64,000 bases of DNA from an uncultured Bacillota bacterium (GTDB lineage Bacteria > Bacillota > Clostridia > Oscillospirales > Oscillospiraceae): the NCBI GenBank assembly GCA_947645675.1, contig CANSDP010000001.1, forward strand, positions 62,001-126,000, read 5' to 3'. The translations under genes were made by a program, and so were the position numbers. The notes beneath the pieces are model-generated. The model saw only the letters and a list, made by a program, of their open reading frames with translations. It ran no database searches and had not been told where the DNA came from. Below, piece after piece: positions 49,525 through 59,087 of this stretch (positions are counted from its first letter, which is position 1; each line of letters starts with the position of its first letter).

Positions 49525-50475
49525 GTGAGAACGGTGGACGGGGAAACGACAATCGCCCAGGGACTGCACGTCACGGATGACAGCGCGGGCTATGACGCTG
49601 CCTGCAAGCGTGTCCTATCTGAAAAGGCAATCTTGGCGCGGATTATGAAGTCCTGCCTGGAAGAATACAAGGATTGCGATGTCAATGACATTGCCGAGAA
49701 GTACATAGAGGGCAAACCCCAGGTGTCCGCCGTCCCGGTGCTGCCGGACGAGGGCGGCACAGTCATCAGCGGTATGGACACCGAGGACAAATCTGTGCAT
49801 GAGGGGACAGTCACCTATGACATTCGTTTCCGGGCCATCGTCCCCGGCTCCGAGGAACAAATTGCCCTCATCATCAACGTGGAGGCGCAGAACGATTTTT
49901 ACCCCGGCTATCCGCTGATAAAGCGCGGCATATACTACTGTTGCCGGATGATTTCTTCCCAGTATGGCAGGGAGTTCACCGGCCCCCACTATGAGAAAAT
50001 CAAGAAGGTCTACTCCATCTGGATTTGCATGAAACCGCCGCAGTATCGGGAGAACACCATCACCCGGTATCGGCTGGTGGAGGAACACCTGGTAGGCGAG
50101 GGCAAAGAACCCATCAGGAATTATGATTTGCTGTCCATCATTATGCTGTGCCTTGGCGGGCCGGATGGGGCAAACTATGACGGCGTACTGCGGATGCTGG
50201 ACGTGCTTCTCTCCAACGAAACCAGCGAGGCGGAGAAGCGGAAGATTTTGCAGGACGATTACGACATACAAATGACGCAGACAATGGAAAGGGAGGTGTC
50301 GGTCATGTGCAATCTAAGCAAGGGCGTTAGGGAGATGGGCCGCGCTGACGGTATCTTATCCTCTCTCAAAAACCTAATGGAAACGATGGGCCTGACCATT
50401 GAGCAGGCTATGGCGGCTCTGAAAGTCCCGGAGGGCGAACGTCAGAAATATATGGATTTGCTGGAGCGGCAGTAA
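49525..50475 (+). CDS. Rpn-type PD-(D/E)XK nuclease / putative transposase
   Basis: VTYDIRFRAIVPGSEEQIALIINVEAQNDFYPGYPLIKRGIYYCCRMISSQ matches the D..E.Q nuclease core. Confidence 0.8.
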   Translation: MRTVDGETTIAQGLHVTDDSAGYDAACKRVLSEKAILARIMKSCLEEYKDCDVNDIAEKYIEGKPQVSAVPVLPDEGGTVISGMDTEDKSVHEGTVTYDIRFRAIVPGSEEQIALIINVEAQNDFYPGYPLIKRGIYYCCRMISSQYGREFTGPHYEKIKKVYSIWICMKPPQYRENTITRYRLVEEHLVGEGKEPIRNYDLLSIIMLCLGGPDGANYDGVLRMLDVLLSNETSEAEKRKILQDDYDIQMTQTMEREVSVMCNLSKGVREMGRADGILSSLKNLMETMGLTIEQAMAALKVPEGERQKYMDLLERQ

Positions 50476-50478
50476 CAA

Positions 50479-50515
50479 CGAAAACGCCACGGACTACTAT
50501 TGTCCCTGGCGTTTT
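50479..50515. terminator. Bidirectional terminator
   Basis: gaaaacgccacggac...gtccctggcgttttc. Confidence 0.65.
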
Positions 50516-50526
50516 CTGTATCCGCT

Positions 50527-51222
50527 TTAGCTGGCTTGGACGGCTTTGGCCTCGGCCTGTTTCTTCCTGTGGTAGTTCTCCCGCCTTACGGCAAGGAAAC
50601 GCTCATACCGGGCCTGGGCAAGTGCCTGAGAGCGTTTCTCTTTCTCGGCCTGTTCCTCCTGCTGGCGGCGTTCTTCCTCCTGCTCCATGGGGGGTACAAT
50701 GTCGGCGGGGACCTCAAATGCGCCGATAAAATTGAAGTAAAAATCCAACCGCTGACGGCGCTGTTTGCCTCATACAGCTTCTTCACCAATCCGTCCAGTT
50801 CGGCGTGGCGCTTCTTCGCCGTGGTGGGTCAGCTTCGCGCCGCAGTCGGCGCAGTAGAGCAATCCGGTCAGATGGTTGGGGCCGCTGCTCCGCTTGGGTG
50901 TCCGGCGCATGGTTTCCCGCAAACGCTGAACATTGTGCCACGTTTCCTCGTCAATGATGGCAGGGACGGCTCCCTCGAATACAAATTGTTCCTCCGATGC
51001 TGTCCTGCGGGTGCTTTTGGCCTTGATATAGACCGCCGCACGGATACAGGCCGCGCCAGTCAGACCCACAAGAAGGTCCTGGGGGTGGAAGCTGGGGAGA
51101 GGGTTGCGGGATATGATCTCCCCCAGGCTGGAAATTGCCCCCATGCTCTTTGCCGCCACATCTGCGCCAGCGGCCAGCCGGTAGCCCTCGCCCACGCGGT
51201 TGAAGAACCAGAAGATGAACAC
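50527..51222 (-). pseudogene. Large serine recombinase C-terminal remnant (TnpX/TndX-like), frameshifted
   Basis: HNVQRLRETMRRTPKRSSGPNHLTGLLYCADCGAKLTHH zinc ribbon, then VKKLYEANSA in another frame and FNFIGAFEVPADIVPPMEQEEERRQQEEQ tail. Confidence 0.72.
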
Positions 51223-51533
51223 AATAGAGAAACGGGAAGAGATCAGGAACGATCCTCAGCTTTCCGCCATTGACTACCGCATCAACCGCAGGCCCGGCCG
51301 CTTGCCCAGGGTTTCAGACAATTGCCATTGATTGGGAGCGGCATATTGAGAACCGCAAATCTTCCGTACGCTGCAAGGTGGAACACCCCTACCGAATTGT
51401 GAAGAGCCTATTTGGCTTCCGAAAGACCGTGTACCGGGGATTGAGAAAAAACCTCAACCGATTACACGTGCTCTTCGCCAGCGCAAATCTGTATATGTTT
51501 GCCAGAGCGGGCGGTTCACTCCGGCCCGCATAG
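51209..51533 (+). pseudogene. IS5-family transposase C-terminal remnant
   Basis: MNTIEKREEIRNDPQLSAIDYRINRRPGRLP then frame change to IDWERHIENRKSSVRCKVEHPYRIVKSLFGFRKTVYRGLRKNLNRLHVLFASANLYM. Confidence 0.78.
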
Positions 51534-51667
51534 GGCTTTTGCGTCCTTCGAGCTGGCTGGTGTACGAATTCCAGGGATTTCTCCCCTTAATTCGTTCCTT
51601 CCCTGGACATTTTCTTCTCTTTTGCCTGCTTGTCTTACTTTTCCTGCTTTAATCAGTGCTTCCTTAG
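51419..51667. repeat. Left arm of ~250-bp inverted repeat (IS 3' end)
   Basis: Near-identical in reverse complement to 53175-53424. Confidence 0.8.
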
Positions 51668-51842
51668 TACACCTTCCTTGATTTTTCAAACTAGGCCTAG
51701 TCATTGTCGAAAAAAATATCGAAAAAATCGTTGGTTCGATAATCAGACAGGTGCTCTCTTGGTGTATATGGCATTAGGAGACGTTCCTGTCATTCCAGGT
51801 GGTGCCCCTGGACTTGTGCCAGTGGTACCATAGAAAGGTGAG

Positions 51843-52745
51843 GTGCTTTTAATGAAATTAAAGGATGCCGTCTTAAATGTATTTGCTCCTCCGTTAAATA
51901 AACTTGGATTTGAGTTAAAAGAAGATAACCCAAAACACTACTGTTTCAGTAATGATTCTACTGGAATTGATGTAACTATTACAGTACCTCCAATATATCC
52001 ATTTGAAGTTGTCAATGAATATTTATCAAATGTTGAACAAAAGCAACAGAACAACTTCTACATTGAAAAAAATATTTATGTTTTAATGGAGTACTCGGCC
52101 CGATTGCTAGAAGGAGGTTATGTCAATTTAACACCGCATATGTTTGAATCGTGTATGGGAATTAATGGAGGGTGTATTTTTTGTAATTCTAAAGAATTAG
52201 GAGAAAAAAGTGCTCAAGCGATACAAGAAACGGTTTCTGTCGTTATACCATATATGGAAAGGTTATCAAAGCGATATGTTATCCCCGACTGTTCAAGAGA
52301 ACTTTCGGAAATGTTTTCGTCAACAATGTTTATTTCTCATTACGATACATTAGCGAGAAAAGTAATTGAGCAGTTTGGAATTCCTGATGATTATTCTCTT
52401 GGCTACAGAAAAATTGAACCTGCCTTATTAAATCTTCGTGGCGAAAGAGAAGAGGAGTGGAAAAACATATTTTTCCAGAACCCAGATTATATAGCAGGAT
52501 TTGCAGCATATCTGGCCAAGTGTATTGAAAAAACAGCTGTTACTACAGAATGGTTTTTGGAGACAACACCAGAAATCCAAACAAGCGAAGGAATTGTTGA
52601 AAGCAGAAAAATGCTATACTTTTCTGCAAATTATGAGAATGATACCCAAAGCGATTTTAACCTCTTACAAATCATCTGCGATTTATGGAATTACTATCCC
52701 CATGTGAAGTGTAGGCATATTGACTCAATTATAGAGAGAACATGA
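51843..52745 (+). CDS. AT-rich orphan protein of unknown function
   Basis: 300-aa ORF with RBS-like aaaggtgagg; composition differs from the host; no recognised domain. Confidence 0.65.
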   Translation: MLLMKLKDAVLNVFAPPLNKLGFELKEDNPKHYCFSNDSTGIDVTITVPPIYPFEVVNEYLSNVEQKQQNNFYIEKNIYVLMEYSARLLEGGYVNLTPHMFESCMGINGGCIFCNSKELGEKSAQAIQETVSVVIPYMERLSKRYVIPDCSRELSEMFSSTMFISHYDTLARKVIEQFGIPDDYSLGYRKIEPALLNLRGEREEEWKNIFFQNPDYIAGFAAYLAKCIEKTAVTTEWFLETTPEIQTSEGIVESRKMLYFSANYENDTQSDFNLLQIICDLWNYYPHVKCRHIDSIIERT

Positions 52746-52806
52746 GATGACTATGAACTTCCATAAAGTCCAACTTACGGTCGGCCGAAGTTGTTTCAGA
52801 AGCTGT

Positions 52807-53169
52807 TTAGCATCTATTCAAAAGCAAACGAATAAAAGCGAGAGAAAACATTTGAAAAGAGTTCTGCAATATGCGCTCACAGTTTTTCCAGAGTCTGCGG
52901 TATTTATCGATCCAAGCAAAAGAGCGCTCGACAATCCAGCGTTTTGGCAGAACTGCAAAGGTGTGGAGTTCACTGCGTTTAACGACCTCAACATCTGCTC
53001 CGGAAAGAGTGTTGATGGCGTTGGCAAAATTTTCTCCTGTGTAACCTCCATCTACCAAAACCTTCTGGAGCATAGACAAATGATTCGTTACATCACAATA
53101 ATAATCAACCATGTCAATTGCTCCGTTCCGGTCCATCATATTGGCAGTTGTTACCATGATCATGTGGGG
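52807..53169 (-). pseudogene. IS5-family (IS427-like) transposase C-terminal remnant
   Basis: MIMVTTANMMDRNGAIDMVDYYCDVTNHLSMLQKVLVDGGYTGENFANAI...LHTFAVLPKRWIVERSFAWIDKYRRLWKNCE. Confidence 0.8.
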
Positions 53170-53174
53170 CAGCC

Positions 53175-53424
53175 CTAAGGAAGCACTGATTAAAGCAGGA
53201 AAAGGCGAGGTAAGCAGCCAAAAGAGAAGAAAATGTCCAGGGAAGGAGCGAATTGAGGGGAGAAATCCCTGGAATTCGTACACCAGCCAGCTCGAAGGGC
53301 GCAAAAGCCCTATGCGGGTCGGAGTGAACCGCCCGCTCCGGCAAGCATATACAGATTTGCGCTGGCGAAGAGCACGTGTAATCGGTTGAGGTTTTTTCTC
53401 AATCCCCGGTACACGGTCTTTCGG
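53175..53424. repeat. Right arm of ~250-bp inverted repeat (IS 3' end)
   Basis: Near-identical in reverse complement to 51419-51667. Confidence 0.8.
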
Positions 53425-53560
53425 ATTTCTCTATTCCAAGATATGCGCTGTCCCCGTAGACAACCTCATCGTCCTCCCGCAGCAGCTCCGCCGCGACGGT
53501 GGCGTCGTGGACATTGGCGGCGGTGGCCTCCACTGTGTGGACAAAGCCACTCAATGAAGT
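53425..53560 (-). pseudogene. IS5-family transposase internal remnant
   Basis: Minus frame: GFVHTVEATAANVHDATVAAELLREDDEVVYGDSAYLGIEK, joined to the right arm after an internal deletion. Confidence 0.72.
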
Positions 53561-53773
53561 GTACCTGGGCAATATCATCAGTATGCGCTATTCCACCAAA
53601 TCGTACAAGAATAAACGAAAGATCGAGCGTCCGCGAGAGGAATGTCTGGTGTTTGAAAACACCCACAGCCAGGTGCAAAAGATGCTCTGCTTCCGGGACC
53701 GTCAGACTGCCTGGAACACGGGCAGTGAAGTCCGGTATGCCTGGGCTGTGACCTGTCCAGGTTCCGCTTTGAT

Positions 53774-54022
53774 TTGCCTTCGTTTACCTCTCTGCTTTTA
53801 CACAGCTTTTTCTGGAGAACCCCAAAGGGCGATTCTCTGATCTCGGGTGAATCATTTTCTACCTTTGTCAGTTCTATCCGCCAGCCCATTGAGTGCTTTT
53901 TCAACTGGCTCAATCACATGTCTTTGGTCGTATTGCCGCCGCTCAAAAAATCCGCCGGGAAAACTGAAAAGTCAAAAGGCATTTCCTTCGGCCCTCGATT
54001 GCGGTATAATTTTCAAAACTGA
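53774..54022 (+). pseudogene. Transposase C-terminal remnant
   Basis: SGESFSTFVSSIRQPIECFFNWLNHMS resembles DDE transposase ..IRQPIESFFNWL.. Confidence 0.5.
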
Positions 54023-54036
54023 GAGGAGGCTGTCCC

Positions 54037-54708
54037 ATGCCCCGCATTCTGATTATCGAAGACGATACCGACATCAACAACTCTACCGCCGCGTATCTGC
54101 GCCGTCAGGGCTGTGAGTGCGTCCAGGCTTTTTCCGGCACCGAGGGCCGTCTGCTGTGGCAGGCGGGCGGCATTGACCTGCTGTTGGTGGACCTGATGCT
54201 CCCGGGCCTGTCCGGCGGCGAGCTCATTGCGGAGATCCGCGGAACCAGCCAGACGCCGGTAATCGTCCTGTCCGCCAAAACCGAGCTGTCCGACAAGGTG
54301 GAGCTGCTGGGCCAGGGGGCGGACGACTACCTGACCAAGCCCTATCAGCTGGAGGAGCTGTGGGCCCGGATTTTGGTCCAGCTCCGCCACGCCAGCGCCG
54401 CCCCTGTGGAGGCGTCCCTGCGCTATCGGGACTGGGTGCTCAACCTGGAGGAGATGACCCTCACCGCCGCCGGCCAGCCGGTCAGTCTCACCGCCCACGA
54501 ATTTAAGATCGTGGAGCTGCTGGCCAGCCGTCCCAAACGGGTCTTTACCAAGCAGCAAATTTATGAGGCCGTCTGGCAGGAGAATTACGCCATAGAGGAC
54601 AAGACTATCACCGTCCACATCAGCAACATCCGGGCCAAGCTGCGGCCCAGCGGCACGGACGGCTACATCCAGACCGTGTGGGGCATCGGCTTCAAGCTGG
54701 CCGAGTAA
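54037..54708 (+). CDS. OmpR-family response regulator
   Basis: ILIIEDDTDINNSTAAYL...VDLMLPGLSGGELI...; C-terminal winged helix. Confidence 0.93.
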   Translation: MPRILIIEDDTDINNSTAAYLRRQGCECVQAFSGTEGRLLWQAGGIDLLLVDLMLPGLSGGELIAEIRGTSQTPVIVLSAKTELSDKVELLGQGADDYLTKPYQLEELWARILVQLRHASAAPVEASLRYRDWVLNLEEMTLTAAGQPVSLTAHEFKIVELLASRPKRVFTKQQIYEAVWQENYAIEDKTITVHISNIRAKLRPSGTDGYIQTVWGIGFKLAE

Positions 54709-54795
54709 ACTTTATACTTTCTTTACCTTTCCTTTGCGATGTTTGGGCACTTGTCTGTTAAACTGAACCCGCAAACAAAAAAGGAGGTCATCCTA

Positions 54796-55707
54796 ATGAC
54801 AGTGATACAGACAACGGGCCTGTCCAAACGCTACAAGAGAAGATGGGCGGTGGACCACCTGGATCTGGCGGTGGAGCAGGGGGACATCTACGGTTTCATC
54901 GGTCAGAACGGCGCGGGCAAGTCCACCACCCTGAAGCTCCTGTGCGGGCTGGCCCGGCCCACCCAGGGGAAGGCCCTGATTTTCGGCAAACCGGTCCGGG
55001 ACTCGGTGGCCCGCCGCCGGGTGGGGGCCCTCATTGAGCAGCCGGGGCTCTACCCCGACCTGAGCGGCCGGGAGAATCTGCGGCTCTGCGCCGCCCTGCT
55101 GGGTCTGGACAGCCCGGAGCGGCAGGTGGAGGAGATATTGAGGACCGTGGGCCTGGCCCCCGGGGAGAAGAAGCCGGTGCGCCACTACTCCATGGGCATG
55201 AAGCAGCGGCTGGGTGTGGCCCTGGCCCTGCTGGGCGGGCCGGACCTTCTCCTGCTGGACGAGCCCATCAACGGCCTGGACCCGGAGGGTATCCGGGAGA
55301 TGCGGGAGCTCCTCCTGCGGCTGAACCGGGAGCGGGGCCTGACCATTCTGGTCAGCTCTCATATCCTGGGGGAGCTGAGCAAGATCGCCACCCGGTACGG
55401 CATCATCCAACAGGGGCGGATGGTGGAGCAGATCACCGCCGCCGAGCTGGGGCAGAAATGCACCGACTACCTGCACCTGAAGGCAGACCAGTCCCAGAAG
55501 GCGGCGGCCCTGCTGGAGCGGGAGCTCCGGCTCACCCGCTGGGAGATGCGCCCGGAGGGGGAGATCCGGATTTATGAAGCCGTGGACACCAGAGCGGTTG
55601 GACACCTCCTCACCCAGGCGGGGCTCGCGGTTGAGGAAATGGGCCTGCACCGGCAGGACCTGGAGGGCTATTTTCTGGAGCGGATGGGAGGAAACGATCA
55701 TGTTTAA
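54796..55707 (+). CDS. ABC transporter ATP-binding protein (BcrA-like)
   Basis: GQNGAGKSTTLKLLCGL; YSMGMKQRLGVALALLGGPDLLLLDEP. Confidence 0.92.
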   Translation: MTVIQTTGLSKRYKRRWAVDHLDLAVEQGDIYGFIGQNGAGKSTTLKLLCGLARPTQGKALIFGKPVRDSVARRRVGALIEQPGLYPDLSGRENLRLCAALLGLDSPERQVEEILRTVGLAPGEKKPVRHYSMGMKQRLGVALALLGGPDLLLLDEPINGLDPEGIREMRELLLRLNRERGLTILVSSHILGELSKIATRYGIIQQGRMVEQITAAELGQKCTDYLHLKADQSQKAAALLERELRLTRWEMRPEGEIRIYEAVDTRAVGHLLTQAGLAVEEMGLHRQDLEGYFLERMGGNDHV

Positions 55708-56506
55708 CCTGTTGAAAATGGATGTTCGGCGGCTGTTCAAGAGCCGGAGCTTTTATATTATCCTGGGCGTGACAGCTGTGCTGCTGATTATGGTGACTGT
55801 GATGGCTTACGCTGTCGCGGACCCGGAAATGATGGACGCCATGGAAGCGCAGGGGGCGGATATCACAGAGTCTGACCGCATGATGAGCGAGTATATCCAC
55901 AGCATGTCACAGCTGGACCTCATGCACGAAACCCTGGGAAGCGGCTTTTTGCTGGTTATGACCGGGATTGGGATGACGCTGTTTGCAGGCGGCGATTTCT
56001 CCAGCGGCTTTATTAAAAATATCTATTCCGCCAAGCCCCGCCGCCGGGATTATGTGCTGTCAAAAATTCTGCTGGCGGGCGTTTACAGTGGAATCATTAC
56101 CGTTTTATCCGTCCTGCTGATGCTCTTGTCCCCCGTGCTGATCCATATGTACCCGGCGCCGGATTCAATTTCGCAGATTTTGCGGTATGTCCTCTGGATG
56201 TGGCTGCCCCACTGGGCCTTTGCCCTGATGCCCCTTACTCTGGTCCTGCTGACCAGAAGCACCACGCTGGGCATCATCCTCTCCCTGGTGGCCGGAAGCG
56301 GACTGACGGTCGCTCTGATGGCGACGCTGGGCAGACTGCTCCGCTGGCCTCCTCTGGAGCAGTATTTTCTTGCCGCAGTGGTAAAAGGCGTTTATACCCC
56401 TGAGAGCGGGCTTGCTCCGATTGGAATAATTCTGGTCTGCGCCGCCGCCTGGGCGGCCATCTACGGGATCGGAAGCCTGCTGACGATGGAGATGCGGGAT
56501 ATTTAA
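55700..56506 (+). CDS. ABC transporter permease
   Basis: MFNLLKMDVRRLFKSRSFYIILGV; six TM-like segments; overlaps ATPase end. Confidence 0.85.
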   Translation: MFNLLKMDVRRLFKSRSFYIILGVTAVLLIMVTVMAYAVADPEMMDAMEAQGADITESDRMMSEYIHSMSQLDLMHETLGSGFLLVMTGIGMTLFAGGDFSSGFIKNIYSAKPRRRDYVLSKILLAGVYSGIITVLSVLLMLLSPVLIHMYPAPDSISQILRYVLWMWLPHWAFALMPLTLVLLTRSTTLGIILSLVAGSGLTVALMATLGRLLRWPPLEQYFLAAVVKGVYTPESGLAPIGIILVCAAAWAAIYGIGSLLTMEMRDI

Positions 56507-56518
56507 GGAGGAATTTCC

Positions 56519-57400
56519 ATGCTGTCCGCCCTGATTTTGACCCTTGCCGCCCTGGGGGCCGCGGTTTTGCGCCTGTGGGCCTACCGGGCCCAAATGCTGG
56601 AGATGGCCCGGACGCTGGAGGAAACGACCGCAGAGAGCAATCTGCGCCTGACGGTCCGGATGTCCGGCGCGGCCCCCCGGCGGCTGTGCCAAGCGATGAA
56701 CGCCCGGCTGGAGGAGGGGCGGCGGCTCCGCATAGAGACCCAGAAGGGGGAACAGGAGCTGAAATACACCATGGCCTGCATCTCCCACGACATCCGCACC
56801 CCTCTGGCCGGAGCCATGGGCTATTTGCAGCTGCTGGAGGGGGAGCCGGAGCGTCAAGCAGAGTATCTGGCCATCGTGGGCAAGCGGCTGGAGGAGCTGG
56901 AGGAGCTGTTAGAGGAGCTGTTCCTCTATACCCGCTTACAGGGCGGCTCCCTCCCCCTGGAATGCGGGGAAATGGCGGCTCTGCCGCCCCTGTGGGACGC
57001 TCTGGCGGAGTTTTACCCCCAGCTGGAGGCGGCGGGGGTGGAGCCGGAGCTGCGGTTTGACCGGGAGGATATGGCGGTCTGGGCCAGCCCGGAGGCCCTG
57101 GGGCGGGTGTACCGGAACCTGATCGCCAACGCCCTGCGCCACGGCGGCGGGGGGCTGACCGTCTCCGGCGGGGACGGGGCGGTCCGCTTTTCCAACGCGC
57201 TGCCTCCCGGCCCCAGGCCCGACCCGGAGCACCTGTTTGGCCGCTTCTATCAAAGCAGCCCCGCCCGGGCAAGGGGCGGGGCCGGTTTGGGTCTGTCCAT
57301 CGTGCGGGAGCTGATGGAGCGGATGGGCGGACAGGTGTCCGCCCGGATCACAGAGAACACGCTGGAGATCAAGCTGTCGTTTGCGGGCGCTCATAAATAG
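56519..57400 (+). CDS. Sensor histidine kinase
   Basis: MACISHDIRTPLAGAMGYLQLL; GGAGLGLSIVRELMERMGG. Confidence 0.92.
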   Translation: MLSALILTLAALGAAVLRLWAYRAQMLEMARTLEETTAESNLRLTVRMSGAAPRRLCQAMNARLEEGRRLRIETQKGEQELKYTMACISHDIRTPLAGAMGYLQLLEGEPERQAEYLAIVGKRLEELEELLEELFLYTRLQGGSLPLECGEMAALPPLWDALAEFYPQLEAAGVEPELRFDREDMAVWASPEALGRVYRNLIANALRHGGGGLTVSGGDGAVRFSNALPPGPRPDPEHLFGRFYQSSPARARGGAGLGLSIVRELMERMGGQVSARITENTLEIKLSFAGAHK

Positions 57401-57423
57401 GGCAAGGGCCCTGCCCGTTGGGC

Positions 57424-58107
57424 TTATCTCTCCGGCATTTTGAAGCCTGCGAGCGCTTTGTTCAGATAGTCGTTGAACGGTTTCATTTGATGGAAAATAT
57501 CTGCCGCCTTGGACAGGAACAGCTCACCGTCCGCGAGCTCCTCGTCCCGGATGGGATATTCCAGATACCAGCTCTTATATTTCAGGTATTCGGCCTGGGG
57601 ATGGTCCTTTTCGTATCCGGCCGGGACATTCTTCAGCGCTGATCCGCCCACGGTAAAATGCTCCTGAAAGGACGGGGCGGTGATGATCTGCTCCCACTGG
57701 CCGCCGTGCTCCGAGATATAGTCCCGGACCATCCGGGTGGCGTCCTTGAACATGTCCGCGAACAGGCCTCCGCCCAGGAAGGACTGCCCGCCCGGCTTGA
57801 GCATCAGGTAGTAGCCCACCGGGATGGGGAGCTTTCCCATGGACGAGATATGCGCCCGGAAGGCGGGGTTATAGGGGGACTTGTCGTGGCTGAATCTGGT
57901 GTCCCGCACCAGCTTGAAGGTCAGCTCCTTGGGGGCGTAACCGAGGATACTGCCGTCAAACTCCCCAATCCGAAGCATCAGAGCCTGTATCAGCTCCTCA
58001 AACTGCCCGTTGGCCGCCTGATACTCGGCCTTGTGGGCGTGGTACCACTCCCGGTTATTGTTGGCGCTCAGCTCGGTCAGATAGCCCAGGATCATCTGTA
58101 TATTCAT
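57424..58107 (-). CDS. DUF2461 domain protein
   Basis: LSANNNREWYHAHKAEYQAA...RDTRFSHDKSPYNPAFRAHISSMGK. Confidence 0.85.
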   Translation of the reverse strand: MNIQMILGYLTELSANNNREWYHAHKAEYQAANGQFEELIQALMLRIGEFDGSILGYAPKELTFKLVRDTRFSHDKSPYNPAFRAHISSMGKLPIPVGYYLMLKPGGQSFLGGGLFADMFKDATRMVRDYISEHGGQWEQIITAPSFQEHFTVGGSALKNVPAGYEKDHPQAEYLKYKSWYLEYPIRDEELADGELFLSKAADIFHQMKPFNDYLNKALAGFKMPER

Positions 58108-58964
58108 CTCTCCACCCCCCGCGCTTCCGCCACCGTGGAGAAGGCCGGACCGTTCAAAAAGTCTTGGATCATCTGCTTCAGCCGCTCTGTGGACTGATAG
58201 GTCCGGCAGAAGGAGAACTGCTGAGAATACCCGTCGATCTCCTCCAAGGCCGCCGTCACCTCCACAGCGGTGCCGCTGGGTCTGGCGGAGGTAAAGTCCA
58301 GCCGGTCGGGCGCGATACGGTGGTTCTGTATCGCGTAGTTGACCCGGTCACTACAACGGCAGGCGCCCTGCCCGTACTCCCCGCAGTATTCCGACAGAAA
58401 CTCGGCCATCCTCTTCCGCGCCCGGGAGAGGCGCTGGCGGTAGGCCTCCGGGGTGATTCCCAGGATATCCCCGGCAATCCGGCTGTCAAGCCGGAACATG
58501 GTGCCCAAGATGAAGATGCACCGGCTCTCCGGGTCCAGGCACTGGAGCATGACGTTCGTGCAGGACAGCTTCAGCTCCTCGGCCAGAATCGCCCGCTCCA
58601 CATTCTGGGTCAGGTCGGGCACATCCTGAATCTTTCCGTTGCGGATGTCGTCCCCATAGAACTCAAAGCTGAGAGGAAGCTGGGCGAACATGTGCTTTTT
58701 ATAGTCCTTGAGATGGTTCGCCGCGATGCGGAATACCCAGGTGGTAAAGGCGCTGTCCCCCTTGAAGGAGGAGAGGTGGGTCATTACCTTCAGAAGGATA
58801 TCCTGGGACGCGTCCTCCGCGTTATGGAATGTGCCCAGCATCCGCAGGGACAGGTTGAATACCAGATCCTGCACGCCGGCCAGCACCGTCTCCAGCGCGG
58901 CCCTGTCCCCGGCGGTGGCCTGTCCGATCAGAGCGGACAGCGCCTGATTTTCTTTTGTGTTCAT
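58104..58964 (-). CDS. Sigma-70 family RNA polymerase sigma factor with C-terminal Cys-containing extension
   Basis: FHNAEDASQDILLKVMTHLSSFKGDSAFTTWVFRIAANHLKD; region 4 ILGITPEAYRQRLSRARKRM; extension CGEYGQGACRC. Confidence 0.82.
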   Translation of the reverse strand: MNTKENQALSALIGQATAGDRAALETVLAGVQDLVFNLSLRMLGTFHNAEDASQDILLKVMTHLSSFKGDSAFTTWVFRIAANHLKDYKKHMFAQLPLSFEFYGDDIRNGKIQDVPDLTQNVERAILAEELKLSCTNVMLQCLDPESRCIFILGTMFRLDSRIAGDILGITPEAYRQRLSRARKRMAEFLSEYCGEYGQGACRCSDRVNYAIQNHRIAPDRLDFTSARPSGTAVEVTAALEEIDGYSQQFSFCRTYQSTERLKQMIQDFLNGPAFSTVAEARGVER

Positions 58965-59032
58965 AAAAACACCTCCTGCAGCATTAGACTGGCATAGAAC
59001 AAATTTGTGACAACTTTTTTCAGAGGATAAGA

Positions 59033-59083
59033 AACCGCCCCGCTTGGTCAGACAGGTGAGCTGTTCTGAAGGGCGGGGCGGTT
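59033..59083. terminator. Terminator hairpin
   Basis: aaccgccccg...cggggcggtt. Confidence 0.65.
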
Positions 59084-59087
59084 CTGA

